Below are positions 32,194-40,705 of a stretch of DNA of 64,000 nt, piece by piece. The stretch spans positions 1 through 64,000 of the forward strand of contig JAFWXR010000024.1 in assembly GCA_017517965.1 (NCBI GenBank). The letters run 5' to 3'. Position 1 is the first letter of the stretch, and the number at the start of each line of letters is the position of its first letter. The notes below the pieces were generated by a model. That model searched no databases and was not told the DNA's origin. It saw only the letters and a program-made list of their open reading frames with translations. This DNA comes from Clostridia bacterium. GTDB taxonomy: Bacteria; Bacillota; Clostridia; Oscillospirales; Feifaniaceae. Both the position numbers and the translations under genes were made by a program.

Positions 32194-32626
32194 TGAGAGA
32201 GAACTTCTTGCCCGCCTTATCCAATGCGAAGCAGGAGGTGAGGGCGACCTTGGTATGAAAGCGGTTGCAGGCACGATAATGAACCGTGTACGTGCAACAG
32301 AGGGGGAATACAGCAGGGTTTCAAAGGGAGGAAGCATAAGAAATATTATATTTCAACCCGGTCAGTACGACTGCGCCTCTGAATACGAAAACGGTGTCTA
32401 TACCCCACAGAATATTTATAATATGAGACCCGAACAGATACATTACGATATTGCCGACTGGGCAATAGCGGGCAACAGATTAAACACGGTCGGTGATTCG
32501 CTGTGGTTTTTCAACCCCTATTCGCCGGAGTGCAGGGATACCTTCCCGAACAATTCGGGCACCTTTGCTGACAGAATAGGGGAGCATTGCTTCTACGACC
32601 CGACTGACGATTATTCATTGACTTAA
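32186..32626 (+). CDS. Cell wall hydrolase, SleB/CwlJ family (CwlJ-like, spore cortex-lytic)
   Basis: The 146-residue protein consists only of the Hydrolase_2 domain. It shows LLARLIQCEAGGEGDLGMKA with catalytic Glu, IMNRVRA, FQPGQYDCASE and a C-terminal DTFPNNSGTF/GEHCFY. It lacks the signal peptide and peptidoglycan-binding domain of SleB, so it resembles CwlJ, which acts on the cortex from the coat side. The downstream neighbour looks like GerQ, the known CwlJ partner. Translation is coupled to the amidase gene. Confidence 0.85.
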   Translation: MYDERELLARLIQCEAGGEGDLGMKAVAGTIMNRVRATEGEYSRVSKGGSIRNIIFQPGQYDCASEYENGVYTPQNIYNMRPEQIHYDIADWAIAGNRLNTVGDSLWFFNPYSPECRDTFPNNSGTFADRIGEHCFYDPTDDYSLT

Positions 32627-32637
32627 GGAGATAAGAT

Positions 32638-33024
32638 ATGGACGATACACAGAGTTATCCTATGTATAACACGGAGCGACCGGAAACGGAAACCTACGTT
32701 CCGATGACCTTTTTTAACGGAAGTTCCGCAGAGCGCCCGATAGACGTCGACAAAACACTTCAGGAGATGCTTGCCGATAACTTAGACAGCTACGTTGTGT
32801 GTGAATTTCTGATAGGAACGCAGAATATGACGACTAAAGAGGGTATTCTGCACGAAATAGGCTCAAGTTTTTTCGTGCTCTATCATCCGCTTGAGGACAC
32901 CTATGAATCGTGTGATTTTTACTCGGTAAAATTTGTCACCTTTTACCGTGATGAACAGAGTAGCACACGCCCACAGACACCCCAGACGCCTATTCAACCC
33001 CGCAGAAGAACAACGAGAAGATAA
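32638..33024 (+). CDS. GerQ-like spore coat protein (tentative)
   Basis: The 128-residue protein has a disordered polar N-terminus, a core (LQEMLADNLDSYVVCEFLIG, GILHEIGSSFFVLYHP, FYSVKFVTFY) and a basic tail QPRRRTTRR. The core order, helix then strands with a final VTF strand, resembles GerQ coat proteins that anchor CwlJ in Bacillus spores. Position next to a CwlJ-like gene supports this. The Tyr/Gln-rich ends fit coat cross-linking. TAAGGAG precedes the ATG. The identification is from memory of the pattern and is only moderate. Confidence 0.6.
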   Translation: MDDTQSYPMYNTERPETETYVPMTFFNGSSAERPIDVDKTLQEMLADNLDSYVVCEFLIGTQNMTTKEGILHEIGSSFFVLYHPLEDTYESCDFYSVKFVTFYRDEQSSTRPQTPQTPIQPRRRTTRR

Positions 33025-33030
33025 CAGTAA

Positions 33031-33058
33031 AAGCAAGGCTGAAAGTCTTGCTTTTTTT
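33031..33058 (+). terminator. Terminator of the cortex-lysis operon
   Basis: AAGCAAGGC (33031-33039) pairs with GTCTTGCTT (33045-33053, one G-U pair), with loop TGAAA, followed by seven T's. Confidence 0.85.
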
Positions 33059-33106
33059 AATGCGTTGTACTACAATATGAATGAAAATAAAAAGTGAGGA
33101 AGTGTT

Positions 33107-33775
33107 ATGGAAATGGAAGTTTTAGAGTTAAACGGAATGCAATACATAAAAACGTACACACAGGGATATGAAAGTGGCAAAAAATATCCCGTTATCATAT
33201 TTTTACACGGTGCAGGAACACGTGGTACCGATATTGAGTTGCTCAAGGGCAACAGTTTTTTCAAAATGATTAACAGGGACTATCCCTTTATGCTGATTGC
33301 ACCCCAGTGTCACAAAAACACGTGGTTTGACCATATGGAAGACCTTAAAAAGCTTGTCAGCACGCTTGCTGAGGATGAATTTGTTGATGAAAAAAAGATT
33401 TATCTTATGGGTAACAGCATGGGCGGTTACGGTACGTGGCAGCTTGCGATGAGTATTCCCGAAATGTTTGCGGCTATCGTGCCCATCTGCGGCGGCGGTA
33501 TGTACTGGAATGCGGCAAGGCTTGCGAACGTTCCCGTATGGGCGTTCCACGGTCAGCGTGATAAAGCTGTTTTTGTTGAAGAATCGCATAAAATGGTGGA
33601 TGCAGTCAACGCAAAAGGCGGAAACGCAAAAATTACCATATATCCCGAACTCGGACACAGATCGTGGGATCCCACTTACAGTAACCCCGAAGTTATGAAG
33701 TGGTTGCTCAGCCACGAAAACAGCGGAAAAGTTGAACTCAACGACGAGTACACAGACATCAAATTACACGGCTAA
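33107..33775 (+). CDS. Alpha/beta-hydrolase esterase (PHB depolymerase/dienelactone hydrolase-like)
   Basis: The 222-residue cytosolic serine hydrolase has the oxyanion strand YPVIIFLHGAGTRG, nucleophile elbow LMGNSMGGYGTW, acid in AFHGQRDKAVF and histidine in PELGHRSWD. It belongs to the group found with carbohydrate esterases and feruloyl/acetyl esterases, so a sugar-ester substrate is plausible. It is a single-gene unit bounded by terminators on both sides. Confidence 0.87.
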   Translation: MEMEVLELNGMQYIKTYTQGYESGKKYPVIIFLHGAGTRGTDIELLKGNSFFKMINRDYPFMLIAPQCHKNTWFDHMEDLKKLVSTLAEDEFVDEKKIYLMGNSMGGYGTWQLAMSIPEMFAAIVPICGGGMYWNAARLANVPVWAFHGQRDKAVFVEESHKMVDAVNAKGGNAKITIYPELGHRSWDPTYSNPEVMKWLLSHENSGKVELNDEYTDIKLHG

Positions 33776-33776
33776 T

Positions 33777-33809
33777 AAAAAACGACAGGAAATACTTCCT
33801 GTCGTTTTT
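33777..33809. terminator. Bidirectional terminator between the esterase and flavin reductase-rubredoxin genes
   Basis: A 14-bp stem (AAACGACAGGAA arms around 33779-33792 and 33796-33809) has A- and T-rich flanks on both strands. Confidence 0.9.
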
Positions 33810-33810
33810 A

Positions 33811-34416
33811 TTATTTCAGCGGTTCGAAATCTTCGGCGCCGTGTTTGCAAATGGGGCAGACGAAATCGGGCGGAAGTTCTTCGCCCTCGTGAACGTATCC
33901 GCATATCTTGCAGACCCAGCCCTTTTTCTTTGCCTGGGGCTTGGGCTTTACGTTTGCAAAATAGTAAGCATACGTCATAGGTGCCGTGTCGGCAATGACT
34001 TCACATTCCTCAACCTGTGCGATGAAAAGCGTGTGTGTTGAACAGTCCTGCTCGGCTATAACCTTTGCCGAGAAAACGGCACACACGTTGTCCTTTACGT
34101 AAACGAGACCGTTTGAGGTACGGTTTTCAAGGTCGGATGGTGTAAATTTGTCCGTATTTCTTCCGCTTGAGAAGCCGTACTTTTCGAATACGGAAAACGG
34201 CGCACTCTCGTCAATAACCGAGGCGTTGAAAACACCCGTTTTCTTTATCATATCGTGTGTATAATTGGTCTTGTTAATTGCAACCGCAATCGTTTTCGGA
34301 TTATCGCTTATCTGAATGACGGTGTTTACAATGCACGCATTGTCCTTTTCCCCGTCCTTTGCCGAAAGTACGAAAAGACCGTATGAAAGTTTGTAAAAAG
34401 CAGTATTATCTATCAT
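33811..34416 (-). CDS. Flavin reductase-rubredoxin fusion (high molecular weight rubredoxin type)
   Basis: The 201-residue protein has an FMN-binding flavin-reductase domain (residues 1-about 150: LSYGLFVLSAKDGEKDNACI, VNTVIQISDNP, NKTNYTHDMI) and a C-terminal rubredoxin-like domain with WVCKICGYVHEGEELPPDFV and CPICKHGAEDF, giving the two CxxC iron sites. Fusions of this kind (Hrb of acetogens) pass electrons from NAD(P)H to flavodiiron proteins for NO or O2 reduction. It is in an operon with a C_GCAxxG_C_C redox protein. Confidence 0.92.
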   Translation of the reverse strand: MIDNTAFYKLSYGLFVLSAKDGEKDNACIVNTVIQISDNPKTIAVAINKTNYTHDMIKKTGVFNASVIDESAPFSVFEKYGFSSGRNTDKFTPSDLENRTSNGLVYVKDNVCAVFSAKVIAEQDCSTHTLFIAQVEECEVIADTAPMTYAYYFANVKPKPQAKKKGWVCKICGYVHEGEELPPDFVCPICKHGAEDFEPLK

Positions 34417-34418
34417 AA

Positions 34419-34811
34419 TTATTCTCCTAACAATTCACCTAATAAGTCACAACCGAAATTTATACATTCGGGGCAGGATACACGTCCGTTTTGCTTTATC
34501 TCACGACATACGAGAGAACCGCATTTTTCAAGAAATTTTTCGGTAAGCTCTCCTGCAATAGCGTAGGTTGATGCCTTTGTTGTGGGGTTTTCGGGATTTT
34601 TGCAACTGTTTGAAAGCGATGCTATATAAATTGCACCCGAAAGGGCACCGCAGGTTGCAATCGCCTTACCCATACCTAAACCAAAGCCCTCCATTGAGGC
34701 AAATGCAACGTCTTGCGAAACGCCGACCTTGTCGCAATAAGCGCAGGCAACAGCCTGTGCACAGTTGCAGCCTCTGTCGTGTAAAATTGCCGCTTGCTTT
34801 TTTCTGTCCAT
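34419..34811 (-). CDS. C_GCAxxG_C_C-family redox protein
   Basis: The 130-residue protein has the family cysteine pattern: GCNCAQAVACAYCD near the N-terminus, ATCGALSGAI in the middle, and CGSLVCREIK and CPECINFGCDLL at the end. Members are membrane-free putative metal- or cluster-binding redox proteins of anaerobes with unproven activity. It starts 2 nt from the downstream flavin reductase-rubredoxin gene, so the two likely act together. Confidence 0.9.
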   Translation of the reverse strand: MDRKKQAAILHDRGCNCAQAVACAYCDKVGVSQDVAFASMEGFGLGMGKAIATCGALSGAIYIASLSNSCKNPENPTTKASTYAIAGELTEKFLEKCGSLVCREIKQNGRVSCPECINFGCDLLGELLGE

Positions 34812-34813
34812 AT

Positions 34814-35983
34814 TTAAAACTCCTTACTCAGATGCTTGATAAGCTGTTCTGCCGCCCTGCCCGAGAGACCGCTGTGGGCAATGCCCCATTCTTTTGCGGC
34901 GGCTTCAAGCGCCTCTCTGCTCATATCAAGACCTGCTTTTTTTGCGAGGTATTCCACCATATCGAAATACTGCGTCTGCATAGGCTTCATAAAGTATATC
35001 TGCAGACCGAATCTGTCTGAAAGTGAAATTTTCTCCTGCATTGATTCGTTTCTGTGAACGTCGTCGTCACCGCGTTCTTTCCAGGTTTCCCTGATAAGAT
35101 GACGTCTGTTCGACGTGGCGTATATCACGAGATTTTTTGGTTTTTCCTCAAGACCGCCTTCAATAATAGCCTTTAAATATTTGTATTCGATTTCAAAGTC
35201 CTCAAACGACAAATCGTCCATATAAATAACGAAGGCGTAACCGCGGTGCTTGATTTTGTCTATTATATCGCCGAGATATTTAAACTGACTTTTCTGCACC
35301 TGTATCATACGGAGACCGTCTTTGTAAAATTCATTTAAAATGGCTTTGATGCAGGTCGATTTTCCCGTACCGCTGTCGCCGTAGAGAAGCACGTTGTTTG
35401 CATCCTTGCCGTTTACGAACGCCCTCGTATTATCGAGAAGCTGTGCCTTCTGCACGTCATAACCCCACAGGTCCGAAAGGGTGACACGGCGGAAATGTGT
35501 GACGGGAACGAGAACACCGTCTTCACTCAACACAAAAGCACGGTAAAGACCGAGCTCACCCACGCCGTAGGCTTCATAAAAATCCGTACATACCTTGAAA
35601 AACTCGTCTGCATTCAATGCATTTTCAAGTTTTTTTGCAAATTCGGATGCAAGAGTGCCTATACAAACCGTTTCTTTGTCGGGCTTTTTCATGGGGACGT
35701 AATCGTCAAAGATTTCATCAAGCACAGAACGGTTAAAAAGCGTATAAAGCTCATCAAAATCAGCCTTCACCGTTTTGGCAAGTGCATTATCGGGCACCTG
35801 CCGTCTTTCACAACCGACGGAAAAGGGATTTTCGTCAGTCATAATAAGATACGCCACAAAGCAGTGCCACAGATTACCGCAGAAAGAGTGTTTTTCCGCA
35901 AGTTCAATCAGTTCTGCAAGACCTTCGTCAGTTTTTATTTTGTTTATTATTTTGTATTCTTTGGTTTTTCCGAGTATTATCAT
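34814..35983 (-). CDS. DUF815 family ATP-binding (AAA-type) protein
   Basis: The 389-residue P-loop protein has Walker A LYGDSGTGKSTCIKAIL, Walker B FVIYMDDLSFEDFE, sensor-like NLVIYATSNRRHL and a winged C-terminal helical part (GIAHSGLSGRAAEQLIKHL). DUF815 proteins are conserved ATPases related to AAA+ loaders with no settled role. It lies between the redox genes and the epimerase gene with only 2-7 nt gaps, so it may share their transcript. Its ribosome binding site is weak. Confidence 0.87.
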   Translation of the reverse strand: MIILGKTKEYKIINKIKTDEGLAELIELAEKHSFCGNLWHCFVAYLIMTDENPFSVGCERRQVPDNALAKTVKADFDELYTLFNRSVLDEIFDDYVPMKKPDKETVCIGTLASEFAKKLENALNADEFFKVCTDFYEAYGVGELGLYRAFVLSEDGVLVPVTHFRRVTLSDLWGYDVQKAQLLDNTRAFVNGKDANNVLLYGDSGTGKSTCIKAILNEFYKDGLRMIQVQKSQFKYLGDIIDKIKHRGYAFVIYMDDLSFEDFEIEYKYLKAIIEGGLEEKPKNLVIYATSNRRHLIRETWKERGDDDVHRNESMQEKISLSDRFGLQIYFMKPMQTQYFDMVEYLAKKAGLDMSREALEAAAKEWGIAHSGLSGRAAEQLIKHLSKEF

Positions 35984-35990
35984 TTTTGTT

Positions 35991-37175
35991 CTATTGCTTT
36001 CTCCATACCATTTTATTTACCACGCCCGTGTAGGATTGAATTATTTTTACAACCTTGGTTGAAACACTTTCTTCAACGTAGTCAGGCACGGGAGTACCGT
36101 AGTCGGCGTTGTCGTTCATATCAACCGCCGTCGTTACTGCCTGAAGCAGACTTTTTTCATCAATACCTGCAAGTATGAAGCAAGCCTTGTCAAGCGCTTC
36201 GGGACGTTCGGTTGAAGTCCTTATACATACGGCGGGGAAGGGGTTGCCTATGCTCGTAAAGAAACTCGATTCTTCAGGCAGCGTACCGCTGTCCGACACA
36301 ACGGCGTAGGCATTCATCTGCAACTTGTTATAATCGTGAAATCCGAGAGGCTCATTCCGTATAACTCTGCTGTCAAGCTTGAATCCGCTTTGTTCAAGTC
36401 TGTTACGGCTTCTCGGATGACAGGAGTACAGAATGGGCATATCGTATTTTTCGGCAAGCTTGTTTATTGCCGTGAAAAGACTGATAAAGTTCTTTTCGGT
36501 ATCAATATTTTCCTCTCTGTGTGCAGAAAGCAAAATGTATTTTTTAGGCTCGAGACCGAGACGGTCAAGAACGTCGCTTTTCTGTATCTCGTCAAGATTC
36601 TGCGAAAGAACCTCTGCCATGGGAGAGCCTGTTACGTAGGTGCGTTCTTTAGGCAGACCGCACTCGTGCAGATAGTGACGTGCCCTCTCGCTGTATGCAA
36701 GGTTTACATCCGAAATAATGTCAACTATCCTGCGGTTCGTTTCTTCGGGAAGACACTCGTCTTTGCACCTGTTGCCTGCTTCCATATGGAAAATCGGGAT
36801 ATGCAGTCTCTTTGCCGCAATTGCCGAGAGGCAGGAGTTGGTGTCACCGAGAATAAGAAGTGCATCAGGCTTTATCTGATTCATCAGCTTGTAAGAGCAG
36901 TTGATAATATTGCCGACCGTTGCACCTAAGTCGTCACCTACGGCATTCATATACACTTCGGGGTCTGCAAGCTTAAGATCCTTAAAGAAAACACCGTTTA
37001 AATTATAGTCGTAGTTCTGTCCCGTATGTGCAAGAATGGTGTCAAAATAAGTACGGCATTTGTTTATCACGGCGGCAAGACGGATTATTTCGGGTCTTGT
37101 GCCTACGATAATAAGCAATTTGAGTTTGCCGTTATCCTTGAATTTTACGTCGGAGTAATCTAATTTCATATCCAT
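35991..37175 (-). CDS. UDP-N-acetylglucosamine 2-epimerase-type enzyme of UDP-L-FucNAc synthesis (CapG/FnlC)
   Basis: The 394-residue non-hydrolysing epimerase has KLLIIVGTRPEIIRLAAVI, AHTGQNYDYNL, ILGDTNSCLSA, HMEAGNRCKDECLPEETNRR and LLSAHREENIDTE. The EAGNRCKDECLPEE variant is the FnlC/WbjD/CapG form rather than WecB. It catalyses C2 epimerisation to UDP-N-acetyl-L-fucosamine. It directly follows the FnlB- and FnlA-type genes, completing the three-enzyme pathway from UDP-GlcNAc. Confidence 0.9.
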   Translation of the reverse strand: MDMKLDYSDVKFKDNGKLKLLIIVGTRPEIIRLAAVINKCRTYFDTILAHTGQNYDYNLNGVFFKDLKLADPEVYMNAVGDDLGATVGNIINCSYKLMNQIKPDALLILGDTNSCLSAIAAKRLHIPIFHMEAGNRCKDECLPEETNRRIVDIISDVNLAYSERARHYLHECGLPKERTYVTGSPMAEVLSQNLDEIQKSDVLDRLGLEPKKYILLSAHREENIDTEKNFISLFTAINKLAEKYDMPILYSCHPRSRNRLEQSGFKLDSRVIRNEPLGFHDYNKLQMNAYAVVSDSGTLPEESSFFTSIGNPFPAVCIRTSTERPEALDKACFILAGIDEKSLLQAVTTAVDMNDNADYGTPVPDYVEESVSTKVVKIIQSYTGVVNKMVWRKQ

Positions 37176-37176
37176 T

Positions 37177-38379
37177 TTATTCTACCGCCTCTCCAAAAGT
37201 ATCGGGATGCTCGGGGTCAAACTGTTCGTTTGCCCACATTAAAGTTACGAGATTTTCGTCTTCTGACAGATTGATTATATTGTGAGTATATCCCGGAAGC
37301 ATATGAATTGCTTCGATTTTGTCACCGCTGACTTCAAATTCGATAACCTCGTCGGTATCAATTTTACGAAGCTGAATCAGACCGTGACCGCTTACCACTA
37401 TGAAAAATTCCCATTTTGTATGGTGCCAGTGCTGACCTTTCGTGATACCCGGTTTTGAGATGTTTACCGAAAACTGACCGCACTTTTCGGTTTTGAGAAG
37501 CTCGGTAAAACTGCCTCTGTCATCAACGTTCATTTTGGGTGTGAAAGAAATTTTTTCCTTCGGGAGATAGGAAAGATACGTGCTGTAAAGTTTTTTCGCA
37601 AAGGAATTATGCGGAATTTCAGGCATAACGAGCGTTGTCGGCTGAAGCCTGAAGGTGTCAAGCAGGTCAACTATTTCACCAAGCGTAACCTTATGCGTGG
37701 TCGGTGCGGCACAGTATTTGCCGTTGTTGCATAAAACGGTATTGATTCCGTCAAATTCGCATCGATGCTCTTTGCCTTCGAGTGCATCAAGCATTTCTGT
37801 CACGAGGTCGTCAATATAAAGCAACTCAAGCTGTACGTTTCTGTCACTTACGGTAATGGGCAGGTCGTTTGCCATATTGTTGCAGAAGGTAGCAACGGCA
37901 GAATTGTAGTTTGGTCTGCACCATTTTCCGAAAAGGTTGGGGAAACGGTATACAAGCACCTTTGCCCCCGTTTCTTTACCGTAGTCAAAGACAAGGTCTT
38001 CACCTGCTTTTTTACTCCTGCCGTATTCACTGTCGTAACGGCCTATACAGGTCGCCTGTATGGAGGATGAAAGCATTACGGGACAGGTGTTGCTGTACGC
38101 TTTGAGCGTATCAAGAAGAGTGCCCGTAAAGCCGAAATTTCCCTTCATAAACTCATCGGGATTATCAGGGCGGTTTACTCCTGCAAGATGGAATACGAAA
38201 TCTGCTTTTGCGCAGTATTCATCAAGCAAAGACGGGTCGGTGTCGATATCATATTCGAAGACTTCACCGATCGAAAGCCCCTGACGTGTCCTGTCCTTGT
38301 TATCACGTATATTTTTAAGGGAGGCACAAAGATTTTTTCCGACAAACCCCTTTGCACCCGTTACAAGTATATTCATCAT
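37177..38379 (-). CDS. NAD-epimerase/cupin bifunctional reductase CapF/FnlB
   Basis: The 400-residue two-domain protein has an N-terminal SDR Rossmann fold (NILVTGAKGFVGKNLC, VFHLAGVNRP, YGRSKKAGEDL with the YxxxK pair) and a C-terminal cupin with metal-binding histidines (KGQHWHHTKWEFFIV, MLPGYTHNIINLS). This fusion is typical of CapF/FnlB, which reduces the 4-keto intermediate to UDP-L-PneNAc/6-deoxytalose form. It overlaps the FnlA gene by 4 nt. Confidence 0.92.
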   Translation of the reverse strand: MMNILVTGAKGFVGKNLCASLKNIRDNKDRTRQGLSIGEVFEYDIDTDPSLLDEYCAKADFVFHLAGVNRPDNPDEFMKGNFGFTGTLLDTLKAYSNTCPVMLSSSIQATCIGRYDSEYGRSKKAGEDLVFDYGKETGAKVLVYRFPNLFGKWCRPNYNSAVATFCNNMANDLPITVSDRNVQLELLYIDDLVTEMLDALEGKEHRCEFDGINTVLCNNGKYCAAPTTHKVTLGEIVDLLDTFRLQPTTLVMPEIPHNSFAKKLYSTYLSYLPKEKISFTPKMNVDDRGSFTELLKTEKCGQFSVNISKPGITKGQHWHHTKWEFFIVVSGHGLIQLRKIDTDEVIEFEVSGDKIEAIHMLPGYTHNIINLSEDENLVTLMWANEQFDPEHPDTFGEAVE

Positions 38380-39419
38380 CTCTCGGCACCTTTTGCAAGC
38401 TCGTCCTGAATATAGGCAAGAGAAGCAATTTTTTCCTTCGTTTCTTCTACCGTAAGAAGCTGAGTGTTGTTTGAGTTGAACTCGGTAAGCGGATTACGCT
38501 CGGTATCACCCTTGCTGAAATACTTGTCGTAGTTGAGGCCTCTTTTGTCACACGGAACACGGTAAAAATCGCCCATATCGATTGCGCCCGCACATTCCTC
38601 GTTTGTGAGAAGCGTTTCATACATCTTCTCACCGTGACGGATGCCGATTACCTTTATGTTATTCTTGTCACCGCCAAACAGTTCACAAACGGCTTCAGCC
38701 TGAGTCTGAATGGTGCATGCAGGTGCTTTTTGCACGAGGATATCACCGGGCTCACCGTGTTCAAATGCAAAGAGCACAAGGTCAACCGCCTCATCAAGCG
38801 ACATAATAAAACGTGTCATTTCGCCGTTTGTTATCGTGATGGGATTGCCGTTTCTTATCTGGTCTATCCAAAGCGGAATAACCGAACCGCGTGAGCACAT
38901 TACGTTGCCGTATCGGGTACAGCAGATTTTGGTGGCAGTCGTCGTGCGTGATTTTGCAACAACAACCTTTTCCATCATAGCTTTTGACGTTCCCATAGCG
39001 TTGACGGGATACGCCGCTTTGTCGGTGGAAAGGCATACGACGTTTTTAACACCTGCTTCGATAGCGGCGGTAAGCACGTTTTCGGTGCCGAGCACGTTGG
39101 TTTTAACTGCTTCAATGGGGTAGAATTCACATGAGGGCACCTGTTTTAAAGCGGCTGCATGGAAAATGTAGTCTACGCCGTACATAGCATTTTTCAGCGA
39201 TGATATATCACGCACGTCGCCGATATAGAACTTGATTTTGTCAGCCACGTCGGGCATTTTTGACTGGAATTCGTGACGCATATCATCCTGCTTTTTTTCG
39301 TCACGGGAAAAAATTCTGATTTCTCCGATATCGGTGCGGAGAAAACGGTTTAACACGGCGTTACCGAAAGAACCCGTGCCACCCGTAATCAATAAAGTTT
39401 TATCAGTAAATAAAGACAT
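38376..39419 (-). CDS. UDP-GlcNAc 4,6-dehydratase/5-epimerase CapE/FnlA
   Basis: The 347-residue SDR enzyme has LLITGGTGSFGNAVLNRFL, IFSRDEKKQDDMRHEF, YIFHAAALKQVPSCEFYP and a catalytic STDKAAYPVNAMGTSK (MxxxK variant of the active site, as in FlaA1/CapE). It makes the first intermediate of UDP-L-FucNAc. ATG 39419 gives the family N-terminus MSLFTDKTLLITGG; the longer frame would overlap the upstream gene. Confidence 0.93.
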   Translation of the reverse strand: MSLFTDKTLLITGGTGSFGNAVLNRFLRTDIGEIRIFSRDEKKQDDMRHEFQSKMPDVADKIKFYIGDVRDISSLKNAMYGVDYIFHAAALKQVPSCEFYPIEAVKTNVLGTENVLTAAIEAGVKNVVCLSTDKAAYPVNAMGTSKAMMEKVVVAKSRTTTATKICCTRYGNVMCSRGSVIPLWIDQIRNGNPITITNGEMTRFIMSLDEAVDLVLFAFEHGEPGDILVQKAPACTIQTQAEAVCELFGGDKNNIKVIGIRHGEKMYETLLTNEECAGAIDMGDFYRVPCDKRGLNYDKYFSKGDTERNPLTEFNSNNTQLLTVEETKEKIASLAYIQDELAKGAER

Positions 39420-39444
39420 TTTTCTTTCCCACTTTCTGAAGAAT

Positions 39445-40692
39445 TTATTTGTTATTCTCAAGTTGACTTTTAATAACGTCTACGTGTTTTTGCGTGCAAA
39501 CGGCTTTTGAAGCGTTGGCAAGCACGTAATCACGACCGCCACAATAGGAGGTTTTGGTATCTTTCATATCAAGAATTGCTTTCGCAAGCAGGTCGGCGTT
39601 TTCGGGTTCAACGGATATGCCTGCATTTGCCGACTTGAGTATGCTACTAAGTTCGCTGTTTTGGTCAACCGTTGCAATAATCGGCGTTTCGCACGCCATA
39701 ATGCTCCACGTTTTAGAGGGCATTGCGCTGTTTCCGACACCCTTTTTCGTGGTAATTATTGCCACGTCACCGAGGCTGTAGACCGAGGGCACTTTGTCCT
39801 GAGGTAAAAGGGGATTTATAATAACGTTTTTAAGATTTTTTTCGGTCACAATGGCTTTCGCTGCCTCAAACTGAGCACCGCCACCGAAAATAACGAACTG
39901 TACATCGTCGTAACCGAGCAGTTTTTCGGCGGCATACAGCACGACGTCGGCACCCTGCGCCTGACCGAAATTTCCCGCATAAACAACCGTGTATTTATCT
40001 GTCGGTATGCCGAATTCTTCAAATAACGGGTTGTCCTGTTTCGGAATATTTTTCGTAACGTCGGTGTCTATCCAGTTGGGTATGAGGGATATCTTGTCGG
40101 CAGGAACGCCCTTATTCATAATGTTTTCACGCATACTCTCGCTAATAACGATAATACGGTCGGCGTTTTGATAGGTGTAATCCTCCATTTTCCGTCCGAT
40201 TTTCCAGAGAATTGAACCCTCTTTTGAAATGCCCGTTGTAACGAGTGAATCGGGAAAAACGTCCTGCAAATTGTATATCAGGGGGACTTTTTTCTTGTAC
40301 TTTTTTGAAAGTTTCTGTGCAATTTTTGCACACAACAGTCCCTGTGTGGGCGGTGTGCTGACTGCATAAATCACGTCAACGCCCCTTGTTTTTACGCCCT
40401 TGTGATACTGAATCAGATTCGTAAGCACATATCGTACGGCACGGCCGATAACGCCTGTACCTTCACGAAACATGGGAAAGCGGTAAATTTTTATTTTTCC
40501 GTCGTATTTTTCTTCATAACGGATTTTTTTGTATTTTTCATAAGTCTGCTTATCTATCCCTCTCGTCGCCGTCGGGGTATGAATATCGACTTCGAAGCCT
40601 GCCTTTGCAAAGGCTTGCTGACGGTCCTCCTCGAGATGTGTACTTGCCGTCAGTTCAGGATAACAGTATGCGGGCACCCTCAGTATTTTCAT
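39445..40692 (-). CDS. Glycosyltransferase family 4, WbuB-like (probable L-FucNAc transferase)
   Basis: The 415-residue GT-B enzyme begins KILRVPAYCYPELTASTHLE, with KVPLIYNLQDVFPDSLVTTG, DRIIVISESMRENI, a UDP-site stretch YTVVYAGNFGQAQGADVVL and a MACETPIIATVD motif. WbuB enzymes add N-acetyl-L-fucosamine and are usually encoded beside fnlABC, as here. ATG 40692 begins the family sequence; 13 nt separate it from the upstream gene. Confidence 0.88.
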   Translation of the reverse strand: MKILRVPAYCYPELTASTHLEEDRQQAFAKAGFEVDIHTPTATRGIDKQTYEKYKKIRYEEKYDGKIKIYRFPMFREGTGVIGRAVRYVLTNLIQYHKGVKTRGVDVIYAVSTPPTQGLLCAKIAQKLSKKYKKKVPLIYNLQDVFPDSLVTTGISKEGSILWKIGRKMEDYTYQNADRIIVISESMRENIMNKGVPADKISLIPNWIDTDVTKNIPKQDNPLFEEFGIPTDKYTVVYAGNFGQAQGADVVLYAAEKLLGYDDVQFVIFGGGAQFEAAKAIVTEKNLKNVIINPLLPQDKVPSVYSLGDVAIITTKKGVGNSAMPSKTWSIMACETPIIATVDQNSELSSILKSANAGISVEPENADLLAKAILDMKDTKTSYCGGRDYVLANASKAVCTQKHVDVIKSQLENNK

Positions 40693-40705
40693 CTGACTTG
40701 TCCTT

